A stretch of DNA of 64,000 nt from Lyngbya sp. CCAP 1446/10 (GTDB lineage Bacteria > Cyanobacteriota > Cyanobacteriia > Cyanobacteriales > Microcoleaceae). Both the position numbers and the translations under genes were made by a program. A model generated the notes under the pieces. That model ran no database searches and had not been told where the DNA came from. It saw only the letters and a program-made list of their open reading frames with translations. Location of the stretch: positions 124,001 to 188,000 of the forward strand of contig NZ_JAIGNI010000001.1 in assembly GCF_026130175.1 (NCBI RefSeq), written 5' to 3'. Shown piece by piece: positions 1 through 9,600 of the stretch (positions are counted from its first letter, which is position 1; every line of letters begins with the position of its first letter).

Positions 1-120
1 GCCTTGTTTGTAAATAACTACTACTCTAGCAACAGAAGTTCTAGTCCCCGCAATCATTGGACGACTGCTAATCTCGGCAGAACGAGTTACTAATGTACCG
101 ATGTCAGTTGCAGTTGGCAT
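1..120 (-). CDS. DUF433 domain protein, N-terminal fragment
   Basis: The reverse strand reads from an ATG at 120 off the left edge of the window, so only about 40 residues are visible. They contain the segment RPMIAGTRTSVARVVVIY, which matches the start of the DUF433 family: small winged-helix-like proteins often found as antitoxin-type partners of PIN/DUF5615 toxins. The C-terminus and any partner gene lie outside the window. The call rests on one motif, so the family is likely but the role as antitoxin is inference. Confidence 0.6.
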   Translation of the reverse strand, partial: MPTATDIGTLVTRSAEISSRPMIAGTRTSVARVVVIYKQG

Positions 121-221
121 AATTTGCAAAGTCCTCAGCTATAGTTCAGTCGTTTCTAGTTTATCATTTTATTTTTCGGATCAACTGGGTTTTTGGGATT
201 ATTCGCGATCGATTAAATTCC

Positions 222-809
222 TCAAGCCAACAATTCACTAACTGCCATACTAAAACCTGCAAGTATAGTTTGAGTGTTAACTACTTCATCGGCATTAAAC
301 AAACGCCAGCCTTGACCTGCATTCACAAATACTAATCTCGCTTCAGGAAATAGCAGCCAGATTTCCTGACAGCCAGATTCCAAATATTCCTGAGCTTTAG
401 CAAACAATTCCTCGGCGCTATCTTCAGGCGAAGCAACTTCGGCAATTAGGGGAAAACTTTGGGAAAATGCTGTAAAATTGCCTGATGGTGGCAGCAGTTC
501 GGGAGTGATGTAAGCGACATCGGGACGGCGGCCCTGTTTAGCTGTTCGGCACAGTATTTCGGTAAGAACTTCTCCTCCCTGTCCGCTGGAGTCTTTGTAA
601 TTGCCCCAGTAACGGGCTAATTTAGATTGAGCCAGACTGTGTTTAAATGTCATGCCTGTTTTCTCCACTAAGTTACCGTCAACCCACTCCATTCTCTCCG
701 GCGGCTTGACGAGAAATTCTTCCAAAGATATAATATTTTGGGGTTGTGTTTCAGTAAAATTTTCGGAGTTTTTTTGAGACATTTTTGATAAAATTAAAGT
801 AGTTGTCAT
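222..809 (-). CDS. Uma2 family (DUF820) putative endonuclease
   Basis: This 195-residue protein has the features of the Uma2/DUF820 family, a PD-(D/E)XK nuclease-fold group greatly expanded in cyanobacteria. Visible are the N-terminal segment ISLEEFLVKPPERMEWVDG, a central RRPDVAYI strand with the conserved Asp, and the following P-LIAEVASPED segment carrying the acidic E-V-x-S-P-x-D motif, then the usual E-L-x-x-K-x-x-E-Y helix. Substrate and role are unknown for nearly all members; many copies per genome suggest mobile or conflict-related functions. It is transcribed away from the HD gene that starts just beyond it. Confidence 0.85.
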   Translation of the reverse strand: MTTTLILSKMSQKNSENFTETQPQNIISLEEFLVKPPERMEWVDGNLVEKTGMTFKHSLAQSKLARYWGNYKDSSGQGGEVLTEILCRTAKQGRRPDVAYITPELLPPSGNFTAFSQSFPLIAEVASPEDSAEELFAKAQEYLESGCQEIWLLFPEARLVFVNAGQGWRLFNADEVVNTQTILAGFSMAVSELLA

Positions 810-874
810 CGTGATTGCCTCGCTTTAGTCAAACATTCAAATCAATACTTTTACTCAACACATACTCTATTGCA

Positions 875-1450
875 ATGATACTCTCAAACCGTTTTTCTGA
901 AGCCCTTATCTATGCAGCCGAATTGCACGCAACTCAAATCCGCAAAGGTTCCGGCGTTCCGTATATTGCTCATTTGTTAGGTACTGCTAGTATAGCTTTA
1001 GAGTATGGGGCTTCGGAAGATGAGGCGATCGCAGCTTTGCTTCACGATGCGATCGAAGATCAGGGCGGGCCCACCACTCGCGAAGCCATCCGCCGTCGGT
1101 TTGGCGATACCGTCACAGCGATTGTAGACGGCTGTACCGACAGCGACGAGACACCGAAACCCCCTTGGCGCGATCGCAAACAAGCTTATATCGATCGCCT
1201 TCTCACAGCTTCAGGTTCGGTCAGATTAGTCTCGGCGGCTGATAAACTTTATAATGTGCGATCGATCCTCAAAGATTCCCGTCAATTGGGCGACTCGGTT
1301 TGGGAACGCTTTAAAGGCGGCAAAGACGGTTCTCTCTGGTACTATCGTTCTTTGGTACAAGCATTCCGCAAAGCTGAATCAACGCCTCTAGTTGAAGAAT
1401 TAGACCGCACAGTTTTAGAATTAGAACAGTTTTCTGAAGGCAGAAGGTAA
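875..1450 (+). CDS. HD-domain phosphohydrolase of the SpoT/MESH1 type
   Basis: The protein is an HD-superfamily metal-dependent hydrolase resembling the (p)ppGpp hydrolase half of RelA/SpoT. Visible are the opening helix with ALIYAAELHATQIRK, the segment GVPYIAHLLG carrying a metal-binding His, and the HDAIED motif around residues 66-71. An upstream in-frame start at 815 exists, but the ATG at 875 begins exactly at the conserved helix and gives 191 residues, close to stand-alone small alarmone hydrolases, so 875 is preferred. No synthetase domain follows. It could hydrolyse ppGpp or another nucleotide; the substrate is not shown by sequence alone. Confidence 0.8.
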   Translation: MILSNRFSEALIYAAELHATQIRKGSGVPYIAHLLGTASIALEYGASEDEAIAALLHDAIEDQGGPTTREAIRRRFGDTVTAIVDGCTDSDETPKPPWRDRKQAYIDRLLTASGSVRLVSAADKLYNVRSILKDSRQLGDSVWERFKGGKDGSLWYYRSLVQAFRKAESTPLVEELDRTVLELEQFSEGRR

Positions 1451-1458
1451 AAAACACT

Positions 1459-1486
1459 AATTACCAATTACCAATTACCAATTTAC
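1459..1486. repeat. Heptamer tandem repeat AATTACC
   Basis: Three exact copies and one degenerate copy of AATTACC lie between the HD gene and the ABC ATPase gene, ending three bases before the ATPase ATG. This belongs to the heptanucleotide short tandem repeats seen in many gaps of this window. Confidence 0.8.
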
Positions 1487-1488
1487 AA

Positions 1489-2622
1489 ATGGCAAATGTT
1501 CGCTTAGAAAATATTACCAGACGCTACCAAAACGTCACCGCGATCGAAAACATCAGTTTCAAAATCCCGGATGGGGAATTTTGGGTATTAGTCGGGCCTT
1601 CCGGCTGCGGAAAGTCTACAATTATGCGGACAATTGCAGGTTTGGAAACCGCAACTTCTGGTAATCTTTATATTGGAGATCATTTAGTTAACAACATTCC
1701 GGCGAGACAGCGGGATGTGGCAATGGTGTTTCAAAATTACGCGCTTTATCCGCACATGACTGTCGCAGAAAATTTGGCTTTTGGATTGCGGATGCGGAAT
1801 GTTGACTCGACTAAAATTCAAGAACGAGTTGAAACTGTAGCCCGATCGCTCTCGATCGACCACCTGCTCAAACGTAAGCCCAAACAGCTATCAGGCGGAC
1901 AACAGCAGCGGGTAGCACTCGGAAGGGCGATCGCCCGCGAACCCAAAGTTTTCCTACTAGATGAACCACTTTCCAACCTCGATGCTCAACTGCGAGACGA
2001 CACTAGGGCCGAACTAAAACAACTGCATCAACGACTAGGAATTACCACAGTTTATGTCACCCACGATCAAGTGGAAGCGATGACTTTAGCTGATAAGATT
2101 GTTGTCTTAAATGGGGGGAAAATTCAGCAAATTGGAGACCCGCAAAGCATTTATGCTAAACCTGCTAACCGGATGGTTGCGACTTTTTTAGGCAATCCGG
2201 CTATGAACATTTTGCCCGCCATTTATGCTAACGAATCTTTTCAGGTAGGAAGTCAATCTTTATCCTGTCCGCCATCGCTTCAAAAAAGATTGCAACCCAG
2301 CGAAGGACAAGCATTTGATTTGGGCATTCGTCCAGAAAATATAGAAATTTTTACGTCTCAAACAGCAGCAGATGATGATTTTAAAACTGATGTTTGGGCG
2401 TTAGAAAAAGTGCCTCTTGATGTGGAGGTAAAGGTAGTGGAACCTCTGGGGAGAGAAATTTTAATCCGGGCGAGTTTGCCTGCGTTGAGCGCTGAAACTA
2501 CTGTACAGTTACAAGTACCGGCGGGTGTTCGTTTGCGTCCGGGCGATCGACTGACGGTACAGCTTGACTTCGATCGGCTATTTATATTTGACCCATCCAC
2601 CGGAGAGGTGCTGTATCCTTAA
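1489..2622 (+). CDS. ABC transporter ATPase, MalK/UgpC type
   Basis: This 377-residue nucleotide-binding subunit belongs to the carbohydrate-uptake (CUT1) ABC ATPases that energise import of sugars or glycerol-3-phosphate. The Walker A GPSGCGKST is near residues 37-45, followed by the Q-loop (MVFQNYALYPHM), signature LSGGQQQR, Walker B VFLLDEPLSNLDA and switch His (VTHDQ). About 130 C-terminal residues form the TOBE/OB regulatory domain typical of MalK. No permease or binding-protein gene is adjacent, so it probably serves as a shared ATPase for permeases encoded elsewhere, as is common in cyanobacteria. Its substrate cannot be named from this window. Confidence 0.88.
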   Translation: MANVRLENITRRYQNVTAIENISFKIPDGEFWVLVGPSGCGKSTIMRTIAGLETATSGNLYIGDHLVNNIPARQRDVAMVFQNYALYPHMTVAENLAFGLRMRNVDSTKIQERVETVARSLSIDHLLKRKPKQLSGGQQQRVALGRAIAREPKVFLLDEPLSNLDAQLRDDTRAELKQLHQRLGITTVYVTHDQVEAMTLADKIVVLNGGKIQQIGDPQSIYAKPANRMVATFLGNPAMNILPAIYANESFQVGSQSLSCPPSLQKRLQPSEGQAFDLGIRPENIEIFTSQTAADDDFKTDVWALEKVPLDVEVKVVEPLGREILIRASLPALSAETTVQLQVPAGVRLRPGDRLTVQLDFDRLFIFDPSTGEVLYP

Positions 2623-2664
2623 TTTGAAGCCCCCAGATCGATCGCTCGTTACAAAACTTTACAC

Positions 2665-2693
2665 TTGACATTTCTCAATTCGCGAAGTAATGA
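2665..2693 (+). promoter_or_regulatory. Possible sigma70-type promoter
   Basis: TTGACA (2665-2670) is followed 17 bases later by TAATGA (2688-2693), a plausible -35/-10 pair. It would read toward the coding region starting at 2866, leaving a leader of roughly 165 bases. The call is pattern-based only. Confidence 0.35.
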
Positions 2694-2865
2694 TACAATA
2701 AGCATTGCTCGAAAAAAAAGCATCCCCCGAAAGGCTGATTTTTCTGGAAGCGGGGCGATCGCGATCGACAACTTCGCATCTTCACGCCCAGAAGTGGCAA
2801 GCCCGCCAGCTCTTGGCAACTCGCGAACCAAAAACTCCGAAAAACGTTCTAGCGGCATTTTTTAG

Positions 2866-3273
2866 ATGAATCCCGACAACCTGCCTCAAATGCTGCAAAC
2901 AGGATTTCACCTAACTTTAGGTGCAACTTCCTTTTTAATTGAGACATTGCAAGATCCCGTGAAGCGAGAAGCAAATCTGGACAAACTTCGACAGCCAGAT
3001 TTGAGTCTACTCGCGGATGAGTTGCTGGAAAAAGGAGAAATGACCGATCGAGAAGCGCGGAATTTTGTCGATACAATTTTCTCTCAACCGGGCGTGAGGG
3101 AGAATGCAGACAGCGACGCATCCGTCTCGCATCGGCAATCGGATACAGCAACTGACACTCCTCCCGACTCGGTTGTACAACCAGACGTAAAAGATATTCA
3201 AGAATTAACTGCACAGATGGCAGCGCTGAGGGCCGAATTGGAAAATTTGCGCTCCGAAAATTCCCAGGATTAA
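2866..3273 (+). CDS. Small conserved cyanobacterial protein, phasin-like
   Basis: This 135-residue protein has no catalytic motif. The N-terminus is an amphipathic region (LGATSFLIETLQDP), the middle is charged and helical (LADELLEKGEMTDREARNFVD), a low-complexity Ser/Thr/Asp linker follows, and the last 30 residues form a short coiled coil (LTAQMAALRAELENLRSE). This layout resembles the poly(3-hydroxybutyrate) granule regulator/phasin-like proteins annotated in cyanobacteria, but the assignment is tentative. It starts at an ATG immediately after an in-frame stop and stands alone between the ABC ATPase gene and the convergent DUF4327 gene. Confidence 0.65.
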   Translation: MNPDNLPQMLQTGFHLTLGATSFLIETLQDPVKREANLDKLRQPDLSLLADELLEKGEMTDREARNFVDTIFSQPGVRENADSDASVSHRQSDTATDTPPDSVVQPDVKDIQELTAQMAALRAELENLRSENSQD

Positions 3274-3346
3274 AGAGTAGATCATCTTTAATACAGCCGG
3301 AGTTTAGTTGCAACTTACTTGCAAAATTATTTAACAGAACAAAACT

Positions 3347-3580
3347 TTAGTCATTGTCCCAGTTTTCAGAACCGATCAGGTCGGCGATGCGATCGCGCAG
3401 CAAGAAGTCACATTTTTCGAGTTCTCCCTCGACACAAGCCCATTCTCGAGGCGGGATGAACTGACACAAGGTGTAGATAGGCTGTTGTCGGCTCAGGATG
3501 CCCTCATGTACGAGGTGGCGTGCTTCATCTTGAATCACATCTAAAGAGTAGCGAAGTTTGTGAATAGTGGAGTGAATCAT
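3347..3580 (-). CDS. DUF4327 family protein
   Basis: This is a 77-residue cyanobacterial protein. The segments VIQDEARHLVHEGILSRQQP and the ending with WACVEGELEKCDFLLRDRI fit the DUF4327 pattern (an N-terminal helix, a short loop, then a W-x-x-v-E-x-E-L-E-x-x-x-F-x-x-x-D signature). Function is unknown. It is transcribed convergently with the gene ending at 3273. Confidence 0.65.
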   Translation of the reverse strand: MIHSTIHKLRYSLDVIQDEARHLVHEGILSRQQPIYTLCQFIPPREWACVEGELEKCDFLLRDRIADLIGSENWDND

Positions 3581-3936
3581 AATGCGCCCTCAAGGTTTTA
3601 CTAAAAAAAATTATGGCCCTGTTAATAATATAATCCAAACTTCTCAATATGTAAGTTATTTTTTTCTGTATACAGAGATACTATTTACTGGTCAATTTTA
3701 AAAAAGTTATAAGAATGATGAGTAAGCGATCGTATCTTTCTTTAGATGTTGAGACGCGGTACATTTTTTAGGCTAACAGGCTGAGCTGCTGCAAAGCTCT
3801 ATTCAGGACTTAGGAGTCCGCGCCCGATTTCCGGTTTCTGGATGCTGCGCAGCTCAAAGCCAAATTTCTGGCGAGAAACCAGGTTGATCAATTTAAGTCC
3901 TGACTAAGCAAAGGAAAGATTCAGGAGTCCAAAAGC
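3581..3936. other. Intergenic region with a 10-bp inverted repeat
   Basis: No convincing gene is present. The region upstream of the DUF4327 gene is AT-rich (3600-3720). Further along, TCAGGACTTA (3803-3812) and its exact inverse TAAGTCCTGA (3894-3903) bracket about 80 bases of GC-richer DNA, resembling a small palindromic element or a decayed miniature repeat next to the 3' end of the GH3 gene. Confidence 0.5.
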
Positions 3937-5559
3937 TCAAGCATTGCCCGTTTCGTTAATGCCGAACAGCAATTCTAAAGCGAGAGATTGCGCTATCGGC
4001 ATCTGCCCGAAACAAAATACATAAGGAATACTCGGAGGCAAGTGCGGCAAAAATTGCTCTAAAACGTAGGGACTGCCGTAAATTAACACAGCTTGCAGTT
4101 CTCCCGTCCTTAATAATTTCTTAAACCAATCTTGGGCTGCTTCGGTCAAACCAGCACTGCCTCGAAAGCAATTACCGCGAATGAAAATTTGCAGCAGTGT
4201 CGGAGAAAAATGCTCTGCACCTGTATTATCAACGATCGCGCCTGTGCGATCGTCAATTAGTTGCAATTCGTAACCAAACTGTTCCGGCAGGGCGATCGCC
4301 GGAGTGTGTTTGCCCAAAAACTCGCAACCCAAAACATCATCTACAATAATCAAATTCCGCAAAACCTGGTTTTCTGAGGGCTTTTTCGCGACTAAAGGTA
4401 GATTTCCCCCAAATTTCAAAGAATCTCGCAAAATATCGACAGCCGTTGCCCTTGCTTCTGGATTTGCTAGCAAACTTAAGTCGATCGAGTCGATCGACAT
4501 TGAATCTGCTGCTTTTTCCTTTTCCTTGATTAACAAACCGACTTTAGCTTTAGCTTCCCAGATTCGTTTGACAGATTCCTTGATTTGTGATATGGGAATC
4601 CGCCCTTGAGTCACAGCTTCGCAGACAGCCAGAATCGCCGCTTCCGGGTCAAGTGGCATCAGCAAAACATCAGCCCCAGCCTCAGCAGCCAAAACAGCAG
4701 CTTCATTAACACCATACTTATTGGCGATCGCACCCATCACCAAAGCATCCGTCACGATCAAACCATCAAACCCCAACTCTTCCCGCAGCTTCCCAATCAA
4801 AATTTTGCGAGAAAGAGTAGCAGGAAACTCGGCATCCCAAGCCGGAATCAGTAAGTGGGCGCTCATCACAGCATCGACCCCAGCGGCGATCGCCTCAACA
4901 AAAGGCGGCAACTCAACAGCAGCCAATCTCGCTGGCGAATGCGGCAAAACCGGCAATTCCAAGTGAGAATCAACCGCCGTATCTCCATGACCGGGAAAAT
5001 GCTTAGCTGTAGTCAAAACCGGGTGCCCAAGAGCGCCGCGAATAAAAGCACTTGCCAATTTGCCGACAATTTCCGATGTCTCGCCAAAAGCGCGGACGTT
5101 AATCACGGGATTGTCGGGATTGTTGTTAACATCGACGACTGGTGCGAGAATCCAATTTAGACCGATCGCCCTAGCTTCGATCGCAGTCACAGATCCCATT
5201 TGTTCAGCATATCGATCGGCTTTACCTGCATCATGCGTCGCAATTTCAGCCATAGCCATCGGTGGCCCGAACCAAGTCGCCCCGGCGAACCGCTGGCCGA
5301 CACCTTCCTCAATATCAGCCGCCAGCAGTAGCGGAAATTTGGCCCAAGACTGCAATTGGTGCGATCGCACCGCCAACTCAGCAGCACTTCCTCCCACCAA
5401 AATCACACCGCCCACGCCCAACTTTTCCAGATAATAGCGGAGTTTGTCGGCCGTTGGTTCCCAGGCCCGATAGCGAATTTGGTGGTCGAACAAGTAGCCT
5501 GAAGCGCGCACTACAAACATCTGGGCTACCAGTTCGGGTAAGGAAAGATTGTCAATCAT
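3937..5559 (-). CDS. nagZ: Glycoside hydrolase family 3, beta-N-acetylhexosaminidase (NagZ-like)
   Basis: A 540-residue GH3 enzyme expected to release N-acetylglucosamine from peptidoglycan-derived muropeptides. The NagZ signature KHFPGHGDTAVDSH lies at residues 186-199, with the H191/D193 pair that serves as general acid/base in NagZ, and the nucleophile Asp271 in IVTDALVMGAI. The protein is longer than minimal NagZ (about 340 residues): residues 370-540 form an additional C-terminal domain as seen in many cyanobacterial and Gram-positive homologues. No signal peptide is visible. It follows rbfA on the same strand after a 75-bp gap holding heptamer repeats, so co-transcription is possible. 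Confidence 0.88.
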   Translation of the reverse strand: MIDNLSLPELVAQMFVVRASGYLFDHQIRYRAWEPTADKLRYYLEKLGVGGVILVGGSAAELAVRSHQLQSWAKFPLLLAADIEEGVGQRFAGATWFGPPMAMAEIATHDAGKADRYAEQMGSVTAIEARAIGLNWILAPVVDVNNNPDNPVINVRAFGETSEIVGKLASAFIRGALGHPVLTTAKHFPGHGDTAVDSHLELPVLPHSPARLAAVELPPFVEAIAAGVDAVMSAHLLIPAWDAEFPATLSRKILIGKLREELGFDGLIVTDALVMGAIANKYGVNEAAVLAAEAGADVLLMPLDPEAAILAVCEAVTQGRIPISQIKESVKRIWEAKAKVGLLIKEKEKAADSMSIDSIDLSLLANPEARATAVDILRDSLKFGGNLPLVAKKPSENQVLRNLIIVDDVLGCEFLGKHTPAIALPEQFGYELQLIDDRTGAIVDNTGAEHFSPTLLQIFIRGNCFRGSAGLTEAAQDWFKKLLRTGELQAVLIYGSPYVLEQFLPHLPPSIPYVFCFGQMPIAQSLALELLFGINETGNA

Positions 5560-5571
5560 GGGTAAGTGGGA

Positions 5572-5615
5572 ATTGTTGACTGTTGACTGTTGACTGTTGA
5601 CTGTTGACTGTTGAT
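5572..5615. repeat. Heptamer tandem repeat GTTGACT
   Basis: About six head-to-tail copies of the heptamer GTTGACT fill the gap between rbfA and the GH3 gene. The same unit, or its GTTGACA variant, reappears near 6440 and 36370-36440. Confidence 0.85.
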
Positions 5616-5634
5616 TGCCTTCAGATGCTAATTA

Positions 5635-6075
5635 TTAATCCTCGTCTGCTTCATCATCATCATCATTGGTCAATTTTTCGCCATCACCCGTCAATTCTTC
5701 GTCATCAAACATACCTGGTTTGCGATCGATAGAAAGCTGATTTAACAGTGTCAGCATTTTATCACCGCGTTCCAAAGAACGGTCTTCGAGAAATATCACT
5801 TCCGGCGTGCGGCGCAGTTGCACCCGTTGGCCCAACTGGTTACGGACATAGCTAGTTGCTGATTTCAAACCCTCCATAGTCTCGGCTTTCGCCTCATCAG
5901 TACCGTAGATACTGACAAAAACCTTTGTATGCTGAAGGTCTCCCGAAACAATTACATCGGTAACGCTAACCATACCCGCACCTACGCGATCGTCCTTGAT
6001 TCCATTCAGCAACATCAGGCTGACTTCCCGCTTAATCATTGAAGCTACACGCTCAATGCGACGATTTGTAGCCAT
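5635..6075 (-). CDS. rbfA: 30S ribosome-binding factor A
   Basis: RbfA is a KH-fold maturation factor that binds the 5' region of 16S rRNA in late 30S assembly and cold adaptation. The 146-residue product has the hallmark N-terminus [15 protein letters not shown], the [19 protein letters not shown] core, and [17 protein letters not shown] near the end of the KH fold. The last 30 residues are an acidic Asp/Glu-rich tail longer than in E. coli RbfA but common in cyanobacteria. The start at 6075 begins at the family N-terminus. It lies upstream of the GH3 gene and is divergent from the sipA-like gene, with about 150 bp of shared promoter space. Confidence 0.95.
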   Translation of the reverse strand: MATNRRIERVASMIKREVSLMLLNGIKDDRVGAGMVSVTDVIVSGDLQHTKVFVSIYGTDEAKAETMEGLKSATSYVRNQLGQRVQLRRTPEVIFLEDRSLERGDKMLTLLNQLSIDRKPGMFDDEELTGDGEKLTNDDDDEADED

Positions 6076-6222
6076 ATCAACTATCCCCTACTTTCAGATC
6101 AGCCATTTTCTATCAATTATTAGTGTGACACAAAGCTGTAGGGGGAAGTTCTGCCAAAGTGCGCCACAATGAATTTTGGCGACGCTAGCCGTGCCACGAT
6201 CGCCAATAAAAGCATAAAAACT

Positions 6223-6447
6223 ATGGAAAAAGAATTTACAATCGGTCAAAAAGTCCGAGTTGTGGCGATGCCGCCTTTCGTCAAAACTGCCGAACCGATG
6301 CCGATGCTGCGGCCTGCGAATGTAATTGCGATCGGCGCTGAGGGTATTGTACTCGATCGGCGTCCCGGCAATTATTGGGGCATTCGCTTTGAAAAAGGTG
6401 CTTTTCTCTTAGACAGTCAGTACATCGAAGCTGCTATTGACAGTTGA
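6223..6447 (+). CDS. sipA: SipA-like regulatory protein (DUF3148)
   Basis: SipA is a small SH3-like cyanobacterial protein that interacts with the sensor kinase NblS (Hik33) and modulates high-light and stress signalling. The 74-residue product shows the family pattern: FTIGQKVRVVAMPPFVKTAEP, then PMLRPANVI, GAEGIVLDRRPGNYWGIRFE and LLDSQYIE. An upstream start at 6169 would add 18 residues with no family similarity; the ATG at 6223 directly precedes the conserved core and is chosen. It is divergent from rbfA. Heptamer repeats begin immediately at its stop codon. Confidence 0.82.
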   Translation: MEKEFTIGQKVRVVAMPPFVKTAEPMPMLRPANVIAIGAEGIVLDRRPGNYWGIRFEKGAFLLDSQYIEAAIDS

Positions 6448-6612
6448 CAGTTGACAGTTGACAGTTGACAGTTGGCAGTTGGCAGTTGTTAGTTGTTAGT
6501 TGGCAGTTGGGCAATTCTCCCTCTTCCCTCTTCCTTCTTCCTTCTTCCTTCTTCCCTCTTCCCTCTTCCTTCTTCCTTCTTCCTTCTTCCCTCTTCCTTC
6601 GGTCAACTGTCA
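6439..6612. repeat. Two heptamer repeat arrays (GTTGACA and TTCCTTC/TTCCCTC)
   Basis: The first array (about 6439-6505) consists of GTTGACA units drifting into GTTGGCA and GTTGTTA. The second (about 6519-6600) is an uninterrupted pyrimidine-only array of TTCCCTC and TTCCTTC heptamers, so one strand is pure purine. They separate the sipA-like gene from the 3' end of the c-di-GMP gene. Confidence 0.88.
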
Positions 6613-6617
6613 ACTCT

Positions 6618-9600
6618 TCAACAAGCTAACTTGCCCTTAAAAGCCAAAGAATCAACCGAAAATTCTCCCAAAACTTCCTCTGCAATAGGAGAGCATAAAT
6701 TACAACGTTGAGGCTTTCCCAAAAAATAACCTTGAGCGTAATCTACCCCAAGCTCCTTAAGTTTATCCATAACTGCTTGACTTTCTACATACTCGGCAAT
6801 AGTTTTAATTCCCATGACGTGAGCAATTTTAGTTATAGCTTCCACCATGACAATATCAATAGGATTCTCTGCCAGATGCTTAATAAAATTGCCATCTATT
6901 TTGATATAATCAACAGGCAAGTTTTTCAAGTAAGCAAAAGAAGACATCCCGCTGCCGAAGTCGTCCAAGGCAAACTGGCAGCCGAGTTCCTTGAGTTTCC
7001 AAATTAAGCTGGCTGCTTTGCTGAGATTCGCGATCGCCACGGTTTCGGTAATTTCAAAACAAATTATTTCCGGCGGTATTTGATAGATAGAAAACTGCTC
7101 TTGAATAAAGTCGATGAATTTTTCTTCGTTAATGCTATCCCCAGAAAGGTTGATTGAATAAAGGCTGCGATATTTGTCAAATGAAGATTGTGAATTAGAC
7201 AAGGAGCAGCAAGTAGGCAAGGTTACTATTTTATCGCTTTCTTCTCCGGGGTTTTGGACTAAGAGATTTGCCGTGAAAGTTTGAGATAAATTGCTAAATA
7301 AAGTGCGAATTACCCAGCGATCGATCGCGTGCATCAAGTTGTAGCGTTCAGCCGCGGGGATAAATGCCATCGGCGACACCAACTGACCGTTTGCAAGCTG
7401 GAGGCGGAGCAGGATTTCGCCGTGGGTGCCGGTGGTGGGAGAGTTGAGCAAATGTACGATCGGCTGAAAATACAAACGAAAGCGATTCTCTTCTAAAGCT
7501 TGATTAATTTGTACTACCCACTGAGTTTCGTCGCGCTGTTTGATTAATTCTCGATCGCCCGCTTGATAAACCTGCACCCGATTGCGGCCTTTATTTTTAG
7601 CAGCATAGCAGGCAATATCGGCCGCGCTCAACACCCCAGATGTCGATGCTGTTTTGGGATTAATTGCCACCAAACCGATACTAACGCCGATCGAAAAAGT
7701 TTTGTCCTGCCACCCAAACCGGAATTCCTGAATGCTTTCTAGCAGCAATTTTGCAACCTCTAAGCCCTTTTCAGGTAGACACTGGTACAGGAGTACGGCA
7801 AATTCATCACCGCCCAGACGCGCTAAAATATCGGTTTTGCGGATATTGCTTTTAAATAGCAGGCTGACTTGGCGCAGCAGTTCGTCCCCTGCAATGTGAC
7901 CGTTCGTGTCGTTAACTATTTTGAAGCGATCGAGATCCAGGTAAAGTAAAACGTGTTCTTGGCCGTAACCTTGAGCGCTGTGTAGGGCGTGTTCTAGCTG
8001 GTACTCAAATTCACGGCGGTTGACCAATTGCGTCAGGGGGTCGTGAGTTGCCTGCCAGGTGAGTTGCCGAGCTTGAGTTCGCACTTGGGTGACATCTCGG
8101 AACACAACGACTGCCCCGACAATTGTGCCGTTGCTGGCGTGGATGGGGGCAACGCAGTGGTCGATCGCAAATTCGCGATTGTGGCGGGCAATCAGTAAAC
8201 TGTTGTGTCCTTGGTCAACAATTCGACCTTCGTACAAAGCGATTTGGGCGATATTTTCGATCGGTATCCGGGTAGTTTCGTCAACTATTCTCAGCACACT
8301 GGCGAGGGGCAAACCTTTAGCTTCCGAGGTTGACCAACCCGTGAGTTTTTCGGCAACTGGATTGAGGGTAGAAATACAGCCGTCGCTGTCAGTAGTGATG
8401 ACTGCATCGCCGATCGATTGTAGAGTAACCTGAGCGAGTTCTTTTTCATCAAAAAAGGCTTGTTCCATGCGCTTGCGATCGCTAATATCCCGCTGCACAG
8501 ACACCCAGTGCGTGAGGTTCCCGAACTCGTCAGCAACAGGGACGCTGTTGAGTTCCACCCAATAAGTTGAACCGTCTTTGCGGTAGTTGATCAATTCCAG
8601 GCGCAAGGGTGTTCGGCGAGAGAAAGCGCGGCGAATTTTGGCAACTTGAGCCGCGTTGCTTTCCGGGCCGCGCAAGCAACTGGGGGTTTGTCCGATGATT
8701 TCTGCGGGTAGGTAGCCCGTCATTTGGGTAAAAGCTTCGTTGGCGTAGATGATGCTGGGATCAGAGATCTCGCTGTCTCCGGCATCCATAATTACGATCG
8801 CATCGTTAGCATTAACTACGGCAGATTCTAATAGTTGCAGCCGCACCTCTGCCTGCTTGCGGGTAGCGATTTCGCTTTCTAGTCTGGCGTTAGTCAAGCT
8901 GAGGGTTGCGATCGCTTTTTGCAATTCGCTAGTCTGTTCTTGAACATTTGCGTGTAAAATGTCGATCGCCCCGGACATTTCCATCGGGTCAAGTACGCGC
9001 AGCAAACTGCTTTGAGTAACTATTCCCAACAGTTCTCCGCGTTCCCCGGTTACTACCAACCTGCGGACTAAACGCTGCTGCATTTCCTGATGAGCTACCC
9101 ACAGCGAGTCTTCTGGCTTGAGACTAAATAAGGGGCTACTCATCACAGTTTGGGCGATCGTCTGCGACAAATCTATATCTAAAGCTTGAAATTCCACAAT
9201 ATCCCGTTCTGTGACTATACCTACTGGAATTGGGAACGGCAAATTCATCGATAATTCTGTTGATGCTGTAATTACGACGCAGCTAACGCGGTGCTGCGCC
9301 ATCAACTCAGCTAAACTCAGAACAGACGCTGAGCGAGGCGCTTGAATGACTTCTGCGGTCATTACTTCTTTGACGCTGTGCATTTTTAAGATATTTGCCG
9401 GTTGCACCATTGCTAGGCGAATGCTTTCCGGGGTAATTACTCCTAGGAGTTGACCGCTGCGATCCAATACTGGCAGGTGGTGAATTCTGTGTTGGCTGAG
9501 CAGAATTAGGGCGCTAAAAATGTCTCTATCTTCACCATTTGTCAGCGTTGCCGTCGGCTGTCGCATAACTTCTGCGATCGTAACATTTTTTAATTTTTTG

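Noticed and set aside
2649-2865. Frames of 66 and 69 codons on both strands before the gene at 2866
   Set aside because: They overlap each other and the likely promoter, and have no recognisable domain.
8470-8760. Possible LOV (flavin) photosensor in the first PAS domain of the c-di-GMP protein
   Set aside because: The sequence reads GQTPSCLRG, so the Cys does not fall at the GxNCRFLQ position needed for a flavin adduct; it is a plain PAS.
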